DNA of 8,822 nt from Chitinophagaceae bacterium. Its GTDB lineage: Bacteria > Bacteroidota > Bacteroidia > Chitinophagales > Chitinophagaceae. The stretch is from NCBI GenBank assembly GCA_019454915.1, contig JACFNM010000099.1, positions 1-8,822 on the forward strand, read 5' to 3'. The position numbers and the translations under genes are program-made. The notes beneath the pieces are model-generated. The model ran no database searches. It was not told the DNA's origin and worked only from the letters and a program-made list of their open reading frames with translations. Every line of letters starts with the position of its first letter. Within the stretch, counting starts at the first letter, position 1. Below, piece after piece: positions 1 to 6,384 of this stretch.

Positions 1-1001
1 ATGAAAAAGCAGAAGGATTACCGGTTTATGAGAACGCGGAAAGAAAAACGGCGATAGCGGGTTCGGAAGTGAAGGCGAATCGCCCGGCTGAAAATACGCT
101 GATGATTGATTTCTGCGACTTGCAGTTGGGAGACAGTTCATTTGCAGATATGCACGTAGGCGCTGCTTCCAGGAAAGTGTTTATGCATTATGGGTTTATC
201 CGAAATCCGTGGAATCACTTCACGCAGTTTAAGGATTATATCGTGAGAAGAGATACCTTTTCGGTGGGTACCGGATTTACGACTACCTATCGCTTTACGA
301 TAGATGATAAGGTGGATTATCATGCATTCAGGGCTGTGATTGAACAGGGCCATTTATGGAAAGAAGTAAAAGTCAATAATCAGCCCGTCACTCCTGTTGC
401 GGATAAATGGTGGCTGGATCGTTCTTTTTCTGTTTTAGCTGTGGGGCAATATTTAAAGCCGGGAACAAATATCTTAACGATTACAGCTAATCCGATGAGC
501 GTATTTGCCGAAATAGAACCGGTATATATTTTAGGAGATTTCAACCTGGCTTCGGCCAGTAAAGGGTGGCAGATTGTTCCGTCGCAACCCATTCGTACAG
601 GCAGTTGGAAGAATCAGGGACTGTCGCTTTATGGATTCGACGTGGTTTACACAAAGGATTTTAACGTTGCGAAGAAGGAGAATACCTATCAAATTCAGTT
701 AGGAGACTGGAAGGGAACTGTTGCCGCCGTTAAAGTGAATGGAGAGGATGCAGGAATCATTTTTTCTGAACCCAATACTTTGGATGTGAGCTCATTAATC
801 AGGGAAGGTACAAACCATGTGGAGGTGAAAGTTGTGGGCAGTTTGAAGAATCTGTTGGGACCGCATCATAATAATCCAAGACCCGGAATGGTTGGACCAC
901 ACCATTGGTGGAATATAGAAAGATACCCTTCAGGAAAAGAATATGATACTTACGATTACGGATTGATGACAGATTTCGAATTATGGGAAATGGCAAAATA
1001 A
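1..1001 (+). CDS. C-terminal part of a large glycoside hydrolase (GH106-like alpha-L-rhamnosidase relative), 5'-truncated by window edge
   Basis: The reading frame is open from base 3 to the TAA at 999-1001, so the true start lies outside the window; a GTG at 69 is only an internal codon. What remains is about 332 residues of beta-rich sequence. The first part contains NPWNHFTQFKDYI and GFTTTYRFTI, like jelly-roll domains of large exported hydrolases. The second part has VKVNGEDAGIIF followed by LDVSSLIREGTNHVEV, typical of GH2/GH106-type sugar-binding beta-sandwiches (galactose-binding-like). It ends with LKNLLGPHHNNP, GPHHWW and YDYGLMTDFEL, a tail I associate with large Bacteroidota proteins annotated as alpha-L-rhamnosidase or simply glycosyl hydrolase. 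The catalytic domain is not visible, so the family is inferred. The next gene, GH78, starts about 8 nt downstream, suggesting one transcript. Hydrolase tail is fairly sure; GH106 assignment is moderate. Confidence 0.72.
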   Translation, partial: EKAEGLPVYENAERKTAIAGSEVKANRPAENTLMIDFCDLQLGDSSFADMHVGAASRKVFMHYGFIRNPWNHFTQFKDYIVRRDTFSVGTGFTTTYRFTIDDKVDYHAFRAVIEQGHLWKEVKVNNQPVTPVADKWWLDRSFSVLAVGQYLKPGTNILTITANPMSVFAEIEPVYILGDFNLASASKGWQIVPSQPIRTGSWKNQGLSLYGFDVVYTKDFNVAKKENTYQIQLGDWKGTVAAVKVNGEDAGIIFSEPNTLDVSSLIREGTNHVEVKVVGSLKNLLGPHHNNPRPGMVGPHHWWNIERYPSGKEYDTYDYGLMTDFELWEMAK

Positions 1002-1009
1002 CGAAGTTG

Positions 1010-3814
1010 ATGCTGCGCAGATTGATTAAGGAACTGAAAAAAGTCTGGATATGTTTTTTGCTCACCTTCTTTTCAGGTGTGCTGATTGCCCAGCAGTTAA
1101 CCGTATCCGGATTGAAGTGTGAATACCAACGAACCCCTTTGGGTATTGAAGAAACATCTCCGCGGCTTAGCTGGCAACTTCAGAGTGAGAGCAGAAATGT
1201 TGCGCAAACGGCTTATCATGTGTTGGTGTCGGACAACAGAGCATTGATTGAAAAGAATATGGGCAACATCTGGGACTCGCGAAAACAATCTTCGGCGCAA
1301 TCTATACAGGTAGAATACAGAGGTAAACCATTAGAAGCCACTAAAGTGTACTACTGGAAAGTAAAAGTATGGGATAACCAAAGTCAAAGTTCTTCCTGGA
1401 GTGATGTTGCTTCATGGCAAATGGGGTTACTACAGAAAGACGATTGGAAAGGCGCTCAATGGATAGCGTATGAAAGATTAGCAGACAGTCTCAGGATTGT
1501 GCCGGGTGTTCATGGTAACGGGGATCCGGCATGGGGACCGGGTAAAAATATTTTACCGCTGTTGCGCAAGGAGTTTGAGGTTAAAAAAAGCATCAGGAGA
1601 GCCACAGTTTTTATTGCCGGACTGGGACATTTTGATTTGAGAATAAATGGTGAGAAGGTTGGTGGTCATTTTTTGGATGCCGGGTGGACACAATACAATA
1701 AGGAAGCTATTTATGTAACCTTCGATATCACCGCGCGGTTAGAAAAAGGAACAAACGCGCTGGGAGCGATGCTCGGAAACGGGTTTTATTATATTCCACG
1801 CGAGAGATACCGGAAAATAACGATGGCGTACGGGTATCCGAAAATGATATGCCGGGTGTTGATAGAGTATGCTGATGGGGCGCAGGAAAATATTGTCAGC
1901 GATCATTCGTGGAAAGCACATCCGGGTCCCATCACTTTTTCCAGTATCTATGGCGGTGAAGATTATGATGCCAATCTGAGAGAAGCGGGCTGGGATCAAC
2001 CGTTCTTTAACGCCGCCCACTGGAAGAACGCCATCCTTGTGGACGGACCGCCCCTACTAAAATCTCAAACTGCAGAGCCGTTAATCATTGCGGATTCTTT
2101 TACCGTTAAGAAAATTACGCAACCTAAACCGGGAGTGTGGGTTTATGATTTCGGACAAAATGCATCCGGTATTTTCAGGGTGAAGGTTAAGGGTAAAAAA
2201 AACAGCCGGATAACCTTTAAACCCGCCGAGTTGATCACAGATGATGGATTGATTACGCAGGAGGCTTCGGGCGCGCCGGTTTATTTCAATTATACTTTGG
2301 CAGGCGATGATTCAGAAGTGTGGCAGCCGCAATTTACTTATTATGGTTTCCGGTATATGCAGATAGAGGGCGCTGTTCCGCAGGGTGAATCCAATCCCAA
2401 CCATTTGCCGGAAGTGTTGGAAATAAAAAGCCTCCATACCCGAAACGGCGCAGCGAAGACCGGATATTTTTCCTGTTCCAACGATCTCTTTAACCGGACG
2501 AATGTGTTGATTAACTGGGCGATAAAGAGCAATATGGCCAGTGTTTTCACCGACTGCCCTCATCGGGAAAAATTAGGCTGGCTGGAAGAGAGTCATTTAA
2601 TGGGCGCTTCGGTCAACTACAATTATGATATTGCCACATTGTGCAGGAAGGTGATAAGGGATATGATCAATGCACAAACAGACGAAGGCTTAATACCGGA
2701 TATTGCACCGGAGTACGTTCACTTCGAAAAAGGTTTCAGAGATTCCCCCGAATGGGGAAGCGCAGGAATTATTCTCCCATGGTATGTTTATCTGTGGTAT
2801 AACGATAAACGGGTATTGTCGGAAGCCTATCCGATGATGAAACGGTATGCGGGTTACCTGCTGGCAAAATCTGAGAATTATATACTGTCTCACGGTTTGG
2901 GCGACTGGTTCGATATTGGCCCGAAAAACCCCGGCGAGTCACAGCTTACTCCCAAGGGAATTACAGCCACCGCTATTTTTTATTATGATCTCCGGACACT
3001 GAGCCGGATAGCGGAGGTCTTGAACGAACAAAAAGATCGCGCCTATTTTGAGGAAATAGCACAGCGGGTGAAAAATGCTTTTAATGCTGCATTCTTCAAT
3101 AAGGAAACGGCACAATACGCTACCGGAAGTCAGACGGCCAATGCAATGGCAGTGTATATGGAATTGGCGGAGCCAGAGTATAAAGATGCCGTTGTGGATA
3201 ATCTGGTAAAGGATATTCGTGAAAGAGGAAATAGCCTTACGGCAGGTGATATCGGATATCATTATGTGTTAAGAGTATTGGAGGATAATGGGCGTTCGGA
3301 TGTGATATATGATATGAACAGCCGGACAGACGTACCAGGCTATGGATTTCAACTGGCACACGGCGCTACGGCATTGACCGAATCATGGCAGGCTTACCGT
3401 TTTGTTTCCAATAATCATTTTATGTTGGGTCATCTCATGGAATGGTTTTACAGTGGATTGGGCGGAATAAGGCAGGCAGAAGGCTCAATGGCTTTCAAAA
3501 AAATAGTGATCCATCCGGAGCCTGTCGGAGATGTAACCGAAGCCGAAACGAAATATGAATCTCCCTATGGAACGATTACAACAAAATGGTCGAAACAAGC
3601 AAAAAATTTTAATTTAAGCATAGAGATACCGACGAATACCACGGCTGTTGTTTATCTTCCCACATCAAATATTTCACAAATAAGCGAAGGAGGAAAAACA
3701 GTTACCAACAGAAAGGAAATTAAATTTGTACGTTATGAAAATGGAAGGGCTTTATTCTCTGTTGGTTCAGGTCAATATCAGTTCCAGGTAAAATCAGGAA
3801 AGGAAAATGAATGA
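1010..3814 (+). CDS. Exported GH78 alpha-L-rhamnosidase-type glycoside hydrolase
   Basis: Inverting hydrolase expected to remove terminal alpha-L-rhamnose (or a related sugar) from glycans in the periplasm or outside the cell. From ATG 1010 it has 934 residues. I prefer 1010 over the in-frame ATG at 983 because it gives a compact signal peptide (MLRRLIKELKK, hydrophobic core, cleavage after LIA at about 27), and the 983 start would overlap the upstream gene; 983 cannot be excluded. Domain order: fibronectin/Ig-like N-terminus at about 30-140 (GLKCEY, SPRLSWQL), rhamnosidase N-domain at about 180-360 (GLGHFDLRINGEKVG, DAGWTQY), beta domain at about 365-470 (VYDFGQNASG), six-hairpin (alpha/alpha)6 barrel at about 480-805, C-terminal beta domain from about 825 (KIVIHPEP). 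The motif DCPHREKLGW at 515-524 carries the likely general acid E520; E791 in TALTESW is the likely general base, with H803 nearby. Its stop overlaps the isomerase start by 8 nt, implying co-translation. Substrate may be a rhamnose-like sugar rather than rhamnose itself. Confidence 0.93.
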   Translation: MLRRLIKELKKVWICFLLTFFSGVLIAQQLTVSGLKCEYQRTPLGIEETSPRLSWQLQSESRNVAQTAYHVLVSDNRALIEKNMGNIWDSRKQSSAQSIQVEYRGKPLEATKVYYWKVKVWDNQSQSSSWSDVASWQMGLLQKDDWKGAQWIAYERLADSLRIVPGVHGNGDPAWGPGKNILPLLRKEFEVKKSIRRATVFIAGLGHFDLRINGEKVGGHFLDAGWTQYNKEAIYVTFDITARLEKGTNALGAMLGNGFYYIPRERYRKITMAYGYPKMICRVLIEYADGAQENIVSDHSWKAHPGPITFSSIYGGEDYDANLREAGWDQPFFNAAHWKNAILVDGPPLLKSQTAEPLIIADSFTVKKITQPKPGVWVYDFGQNASGIFRVKVKGKKNSRITFKPAELITDDGLITQEASGAPVYFNYTLAGDDSEVWQPQFTYYGFRYMQIEGAVPQGESNPNHLPEVLEIKSLHTRNGAAKTGYFSCSNDLFNRTNVLINWAIKSNMASVFTDCPHREKLGWLEESHLMGASVNYNYDIATLCRKVIRDMINAQTDEGLIPDIAPEYVHFEKGFRDSPEWGSAGIILPWYVYLWYNDKRVLSEAYPMMKRYAGYLLAKSENYILSHGLGDWFDIGPKNPGESQLTPKGITATAIFYYDLRTLSRIAEVLNEQKDRAYFEEIAQRVKNAFNAAFFNKETAQYATGSQTANAMAVYMELAEPEYKDAVVDNLVKDIRERGNSLTAGDIGYHYVLRVLEDNGRSDVIYDMNSRTDVPGYGFQLAHGATALTESWQAYRFVSNNHFMLGHLMEWFYSGLGGIRQAEGSMAFKKIVIHPEPVGDVTEAETKYESPYGTITTKWSKQAKNFNLSIEIPTNTTAVVYLPTSNISQISEGGKTVTNRKEIKFVRYENGRALFSVGSGQYQFQVKSGKENE
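3796..3804 (+). promoter_or_regulatory. Purine-rich Shine-Dalgarno-like site for the isomerase
   Basis: AGGAAAGGA ends two bases before the ATG at 3807, and its first AGGA lies about 7 nt upstream. It falls inside the last codons of GH78. Bacteroidota usually depend little on Shine-Dalgarno pairing, so this may reflect A-rich context as much as a true site. It supports start 3807, and the 8-nt overlap with the GH78 stop suggests translational coupling. Confidence 0.35.
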
Positions 3815-5243
3815 AAATAAATTTCCCTTAAAAATCGGACTTTTTGGAATCGGGCTTGAAGCCTATTGGGAACAATTCGAAGGGCTGCGCGATCGGCTTC
3901 AGGGATACGTAGGTGTGGTGGAAGAAAGATTGAAGTCGTATGATATTGAAGTGGTAAATCTCGGATTAATTGATACACCCGATAAAGCTTTCGAAGCAGG
4001 TCATCGTTTTCGTCAGGAAGATGTTGATCTGATATTTCTATACGTCACTACTTATGCGCTGTCTTCTACGGTATTGCCGGTAGTTCGGCGTGCGAAAGTA
4101 CCGGTGATTGTACTTAACCTTTCGCCGGAATCTTCCATTAATTACGAGTGGTTTAATCAGTTGAATGACAGAACGCGCATGACGGGTGAATGGCTGGCTT
4201 ATTGTTCTGCCTGCCCTGTTCCGGAAATCGCCAGCGTATTCAATCACTCGGATATACCGTTTTATCAGGTTACGGGGATGTTGCATGATGATCCGCCTGC
4301 CTGGAATGAGATTGAAGAATGGATACGGGCAGCGAGGGTGGCGCACGTTATGCAACATAATACGCTGGGCGTGATGGGGAACTATTATAGCGGAATGCTG
4401 GATATTTATTCCAATCTGACGCTTCACTGTGCGGTATTGGGCGGTCATGTGGAAGTGATTGAGGTTGACGAGCTTTCACATATCCGCCAACAGATAACTG
4501 AGCAGCAGATAGCAGCAAAGCTGAAGTCGTTCGAAGAAATTTTTGACATCCAGCCTGATTGTTCTGCTGTTGAACTGGAGAGAGCTGCACGTACTGCTGT
4601 TGCGTTGGATGAGCTCGTACAAAAATATCAATTGGGTTCGATGGCCTATTATCATAAGGGTACGGGCAATCCGCAAAATGAAGATACCATGAGTTCTGTG
4701 ATTCTCGGAAATTCTTTGCTCACCGCCACGGGAGTTCCGGTGGCCGGGGAGTACGAGATTAAGAATGCACAGGCCATGAAGATTCTGGATAGTTTTGGTG
4801 TGGGCGGTTCATTTACGGAATACTATGCCATGGATTTTAAAGATGATGTCGTGCTGATGGGGCACGATGGCCCGGGGCATCTGGCTATAGCTGAAGGGAA
4901 AATAAAAGTCAAACCATTGCAGGTATATCACGGTAAGGTAGGGAAGGGGCTGTCTGTAGAAATGTCGGTAAAGCATGGTCCGGTTACGCTCTTATCTGTT
5001 GTAGAAACAGCCGGCGGTAAATTGTTATTTCTGGTGGCTGAGGCCGAATCCGTACCGGGGCCGATTTTGGAAATAGGCAATACCAACAGCCGTTATCGTT
5101 TTTCCATCGGCGCCCGGAAATTTGTTGAACAGTGGAATGCACAGGGGCCCGCACATCATTGCGCCGTCGGTATAGGACATATTGCTTCCCGGATAAAAAA
5201 ATTAGGGAACTTGTTAGGTATTGAAACGGTGCAGGTGTGTTAG
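3807..5243 (+). CDS. L-arabinose/L-fucose isomerase-family sugar isomerase, cytoplasmic
   Basis: Predicted metal-dependent aldose-ketose isomerase of 478 residues (E. coli AraA is 500). It has no signal peptide and so acts in the cytoplasm. The N-terminal Rossmann-like part begins KIGLFGIGLEAYWEQF and includes DVDLIFLYVTTYALSS at about 73-88. MGNYYSGMLDIYSNLT at about 190-205 is a family hallmark. By matching E. coli AraA from memory, the Mn ligands E306, E333, H350 and H450 correspond to E315 (AGEYE), E338 (SFTEYY), H353 (MGHDGPGH) and H450 or H451 (GPAHHC), so the active site looks intact. It overlaps the GH78 gene by 8 nt, so it probably handles a sugar released by the rhamnosidases. The true substrate is unknown: L-rhamnose, L-fucose, L-arabinose or a methylated/deoxy sugar are possible. 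It is not the classical RhaA fold, so the symbols rhaA and araA are withheld. Family assignment is strong, substrate is not. Confidence 0.88.
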   Translation: MNENKFPLKIGLFGIGLEAYWEQFEGLRDRLQGYVGVVEERLKSYDIEVVNLGLIDTPDKAFEAGHRFRQEDVDLIFLYVTTYALSSTVLPVVRRAKVPVIVLNLSPESSINYEWFNQLNDRTRMTGEWLAYCSACPVPEIASVFNHSDIPFYQVTGMLHDDPPAWNEIEEWIRAARVAHVMQHNTLGVMGNYYSGMLDIYSNLTLHCAVLGGHVEVIEVDELSHIRQQITEQQIAAKLKSFEEIFDIQPDCSAVELERAARTAVALDELVQKYQLGSMAYYHKGTGNPQNEDTMSSVILGNSLLTATGVPVAGEYEIKNAQAMKILDSFGVGGSFTEYYAMDFKDDVVLMGHDGPGHLAIAEGKIKVKPLQVYHGKVGKGLSVEMSVKHGPVTLLSVVETAGGKLLFLVAEAESVPGPILEIGNTNSRYRFSIGARKFVEQWNAQGPAHHCAVGIGHIASRIKKLGNLLGIETVQVC

Positions 5244-5266
5244 TGGGATAGATTTTTTGCAATAAG

Positions 5267-5455
5267 TTACTTTAGAAACACAGCTTCGTTTATTCTCGTT
5301 GGTTTCGGGATTATAATGGTGCTAATTCTGGCGGGCGTTTGCTGAGATTCTTATTATTATCTATTGTCGTAGACTTCAGATGTCTCTTTCCGTTCATTGC
5401 CGTTTGCTTCAGCCAACAATAAAGATGTTCATCTTATTGAGACTTTAGCCGCATT
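5267..5455. repeat. Repeat module copy A (about 189 bp), next to the 3' end of the transposase gene
   Basis: This stretch aligns along its whole length with 6200-6384 in the same orientation, with scattered substitutions and a net 4-nt length difference. Shared blocks include TTTATTCTC, GGTGCTAATTCTGG, TTCAGATGTCTC, TTCAGCCAAC and AAAGATGTTCATCTTATTGA. It contains degenerate palindromes at 5372-5379 (GACTTCAG), 5405-5414 (TGCTTCAGCC) and 5441-5450 (GACTTTAGCC), plus a bulged hairpin at 5417-5439. It starts about 24 nt after the isomerase stop and ends just before the stop codon of the minus-strand transposase. No coding potential is visible. Its hairpins could also mark the 3' end of the upstream operon mRNA, since no clear intrinsic terminator is seen there. 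Confidence 0.85.
5417..5439. repeat. Bulged hairpin within repeat copy A
   Basis: The left arm CAATAAAGATG and right arm CATCTTATTG pair around a TT loop, giving a 10-bp stem with one unpaired A in the left arm. The same structure is present in copy B, where one A-T pair is replaced by G-T and the bulge is kept. It lies between two GGCT/AGCC-type palindromes, as the spacer hairpin in a paired-REP arrangement would. Confidence 0.6.
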
Positions 5456-5459
5456 CTTC

Positions 5460-5897
5460 TTATCCTTGAATTAAAGCCCAGCCATACTTTTTCATGAAAT
5501 TATCAATCTCGGTAGAAAAAGTTTTCTTCTTATGATGTGCTTCCTGATTATAAATATAATTTCTTAAAGAATCAAGATGACTTTCACTCACACTGACAGC
5601 CCAAAAGTCATCCTGCCAATTAAAGTGTCGTTTTATGATTCCTGTTTTATTTATCCATCTGGAACTCTCGCCCTTGCTTAATTGTCCGACCTGACTTATG
5701 CTTTGGGTTCTGCCCAATGAAACCAGGCAATGAGCATGGTCATGATATCCATTAATACAATCAAGCCAGATATCCTTTTCTTTTGCATTGTCTTTAATAT
5801 GCCGAAAAACTTTTGATCGGAGTTCTTTAGAATTTAGAAAGGGTTCCCGGTTTTTTGTCGAAAATACCATGTGTACCCAGATTCTCACCCAACTCAT
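5460..5897 (-). CDS. IS200-like / REP-associated (RAYT-type) Y1 HUH transposase
   Basis: Single-strand DNA transposase of the Y1_Tnp (IS200/RAYT) family, 145 residues, which is normal length for this compact group. It starts at the ATG read from 5897 and ends with TAA at 5460-5462. The start MSWVRIWVHMVFSTKNREPF is the usual N-terminal strand with WVHxVFSTKNR. The HUH metal-binding motif is H54-A55-H56 in YHDHAHCLVSL. The nicking tyrosine is most likely Y114 in LRNYIYNQEAHH. The core appears intact with no frameshift, so it may be active. The gene is visibly richer in A+T than the flanking hydrolase genes. No accessory TnpB gene is present. It is surrounded by GGCT-loop-AGCC palindromes on both sides, which favours a REP-associated role over an ordinary IS200; a Bacteroidota IS200 relative with long flanks remains possible. 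Confidence 0.92.
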   Translation of the reverse strand: MSWVRIWVHMVFSTKNREPFLNSKELRSKVFRHIKDNAKEKDIWLDCINGYHDHAHCLVSLGRTQSISQVGQLSKGESSRWINKTGIIKRHFNWQDDFWAVSVSESHLDSLRNYIYNQEAHHKKKTFSTEIDNFMKKYGWALIQG

Positions 5898-5905
5898 AGT
5901 TGCTT

Positions 5906-5946
5906 ATTTATATTGGAGTTAAGTTACCATTTAAACCAATATAAAT
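5906..5946 (-). repeat. 11-bp inverted repeat in the transposase leader
   Basis: ATTTATATTGG (5906-5916) and CCAATATAAAT (5936-5946) are perfect reverse complements separated by 19 nt. The inner arm lies 9 nt upstream of the minus-strand start codon. In the mRNA it would form an A+U-rich stem just before the initiation region, recalling the hairpins that limit translation in classical IS200. Alternatively it is a subterminal palindrome recognised by the transposase. Confidence 0.6.
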
Positions 5947-5953
5947 CAAATGT

Positions 5954-5963
5954 GGCTAAAGCC
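5954..5963. repeat. REP-like palindrome GGCT-AA-AGCC
   Basis: GGCTAAAGCC is a 4-bp perfect stem with an AA loop, on the upstream side of the transposase. The degenerate palindrome at the other end of the gene (GACTTTAGCC, 5441-5450) is nearly its reverse complement, so the gene is bracketed by inverted copies. Confidence 0.6.
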
Positions 5964-5986
5964 AGGAAGAGACTGATTTTTTAGAG

Positions 5987-6004
5987 TGTCTGCTAAAGCA
6001 GACA
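5987..6004. repeat. REP-like palindrome with 8-bp perfect stem
   Basis: TGTCTGCTAAAGCAGACA is an 8-bp perfect inverted repeat with an AA loop. Its core TGCT-AA-AGCA differs from GGCT-AA-AGCC at 5954-5963 by a compensated G-C to T-A pair change, which suggests the folded shape is what is kept. Confidence 0.65.
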
Positions 6005-6080
6005 GCAATAGATTGGGAACCCAGTTGAAGCAGCAGGCAATGGAGGAGAAGCCAGCTAAGGCTGACGCAAATGGATTGGG
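5992..6080. repeat. Pair of 26-bp imperfect direct repeats (5992-6017 and 6055-6080)
   Basis: Both units start with GCTAA, continue through a GAC and a CAA block, and end with GATTGGG: GCTAAAGCAGAC then AGCAATAGATTGGG in the first, GCTAAGGCTGAC then GCAAATGGATTGGG in the second. The first half of each is the right side of a palindrome, so each unit is a half or whole palindrome plus a conserved tail of about 14 nt. A further partial GCTAAGCC follows at 6086. Confidence 0.6.
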
Positions 6081-6153
6081 CCCCCGCTAAGCCTTCGGAT
6101 TATGGATAGGAGATTATCTGAATTAAATGATAATGGATGAGAAGCCGGGTAAA
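6039..6153. repeat. Pair of 22-bp imperfect direct repeats (6039-6060 and 6132-6153)
   Basis: AATGGAGGAGAAGCC at 6039 and AATGGATGAGAAGCC at 6132 differ at one base in these 15 nt, followed by AGCTAAG and GGGTAAA. They overlap the palindrome cluster upstream of the transposase and show that this side is also made of duplicated pieces. No open reading frame in the region resembles a gene. Confidence 0.5.
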
Positions 6154-6199
6154 ACAAGTATTTGCAGATAAGAGACATGTTAGAACAGATGGCAATATT

Positions 6200-6384
6200 T
6201 TACTTTTTAAAAACAGCTTGTTTATTCTCATTGGCTTTGAAATTATGAAGGTGCTAATTCTGGTGGGTGTACCGCGAGACTCTTATTATTTAGTCCGTTG
6301 GCTTCAGATGTCTCCTTCCTTTCATTGACGTTTGGCTTCAGCCAACGATAAAGATGTTCATCTTATTGAGGCTTCAGCCACATT
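6200..6384. repeat. Repeat module copy B (about 185 bp)
   Basis: Direct-orientation copy of 5267-5455. It holds three GGCTTCAG cores at 6300-6307, 6334-6343 and 6370-6379, spaced 34 and 36 nt. The middle one extends to CGTTTGGCTTCAGCCAACG (6329-6347), an 8-bp stem with a single bulged T and a TC loop. Between the second and third cores is the bulged hairpin 6346-6368. Copy B keeps more intact palindromes than copy A. A short + strand frame starting at ATG 6245 shows no protein-like features and is not called. Confidence 0.85.
6346..6368. repeat. Bulged hairpin within repeat copy B
   Basis: The left arm CGATAAAGATG pairs with CATCTTATTG around TT, with the same single-A bulge as copy A and one G-T wobble where copy A has A-T. 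It overlaps the end of the preceding palindrome at CG, 6346-6347, so the two hairpins would compete or stack. Confidence 0.55.

Noticed and set aside
69..1001. GTG at 69 as the true start of the first gene
   Set aside because: The frame is open upstream to the window edge and the protein begins in mid-domain, so it is a truncated larger gene.
4038..4448. Minus-strand frame of 136 codons
   Set aside because: It lies wholly inside the well-supported isomerase gene and has no recognisable domain; an antisense shadow.
5244..5266. Intrinsic terminator after the isomerase
   Set aside because: There is a T run at 5253-5258 but no GC-rich stem before it.
6137..6328. Plus-strand frame of 63 codons overlapping repeat B
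   Set aside because: It runs through the palindrome module, and the matching frame is broken in copy A, so it is not a conserved protein.
6300..6379. CRISPR-like array because of regular short repeats
   Set aside because: Repeats are only 8-10 nt, the spacers are themselves duplicated in copy A, and no cas genes are present.
5460..6384. Ordinary insertion sequence with terminal inverted repeats and target duplications
   Set aside because: The flanking repeats are direct, about 187 bp and diverged; HUH Y1 elements do not use terminal inverted repeats or produce target duplications.
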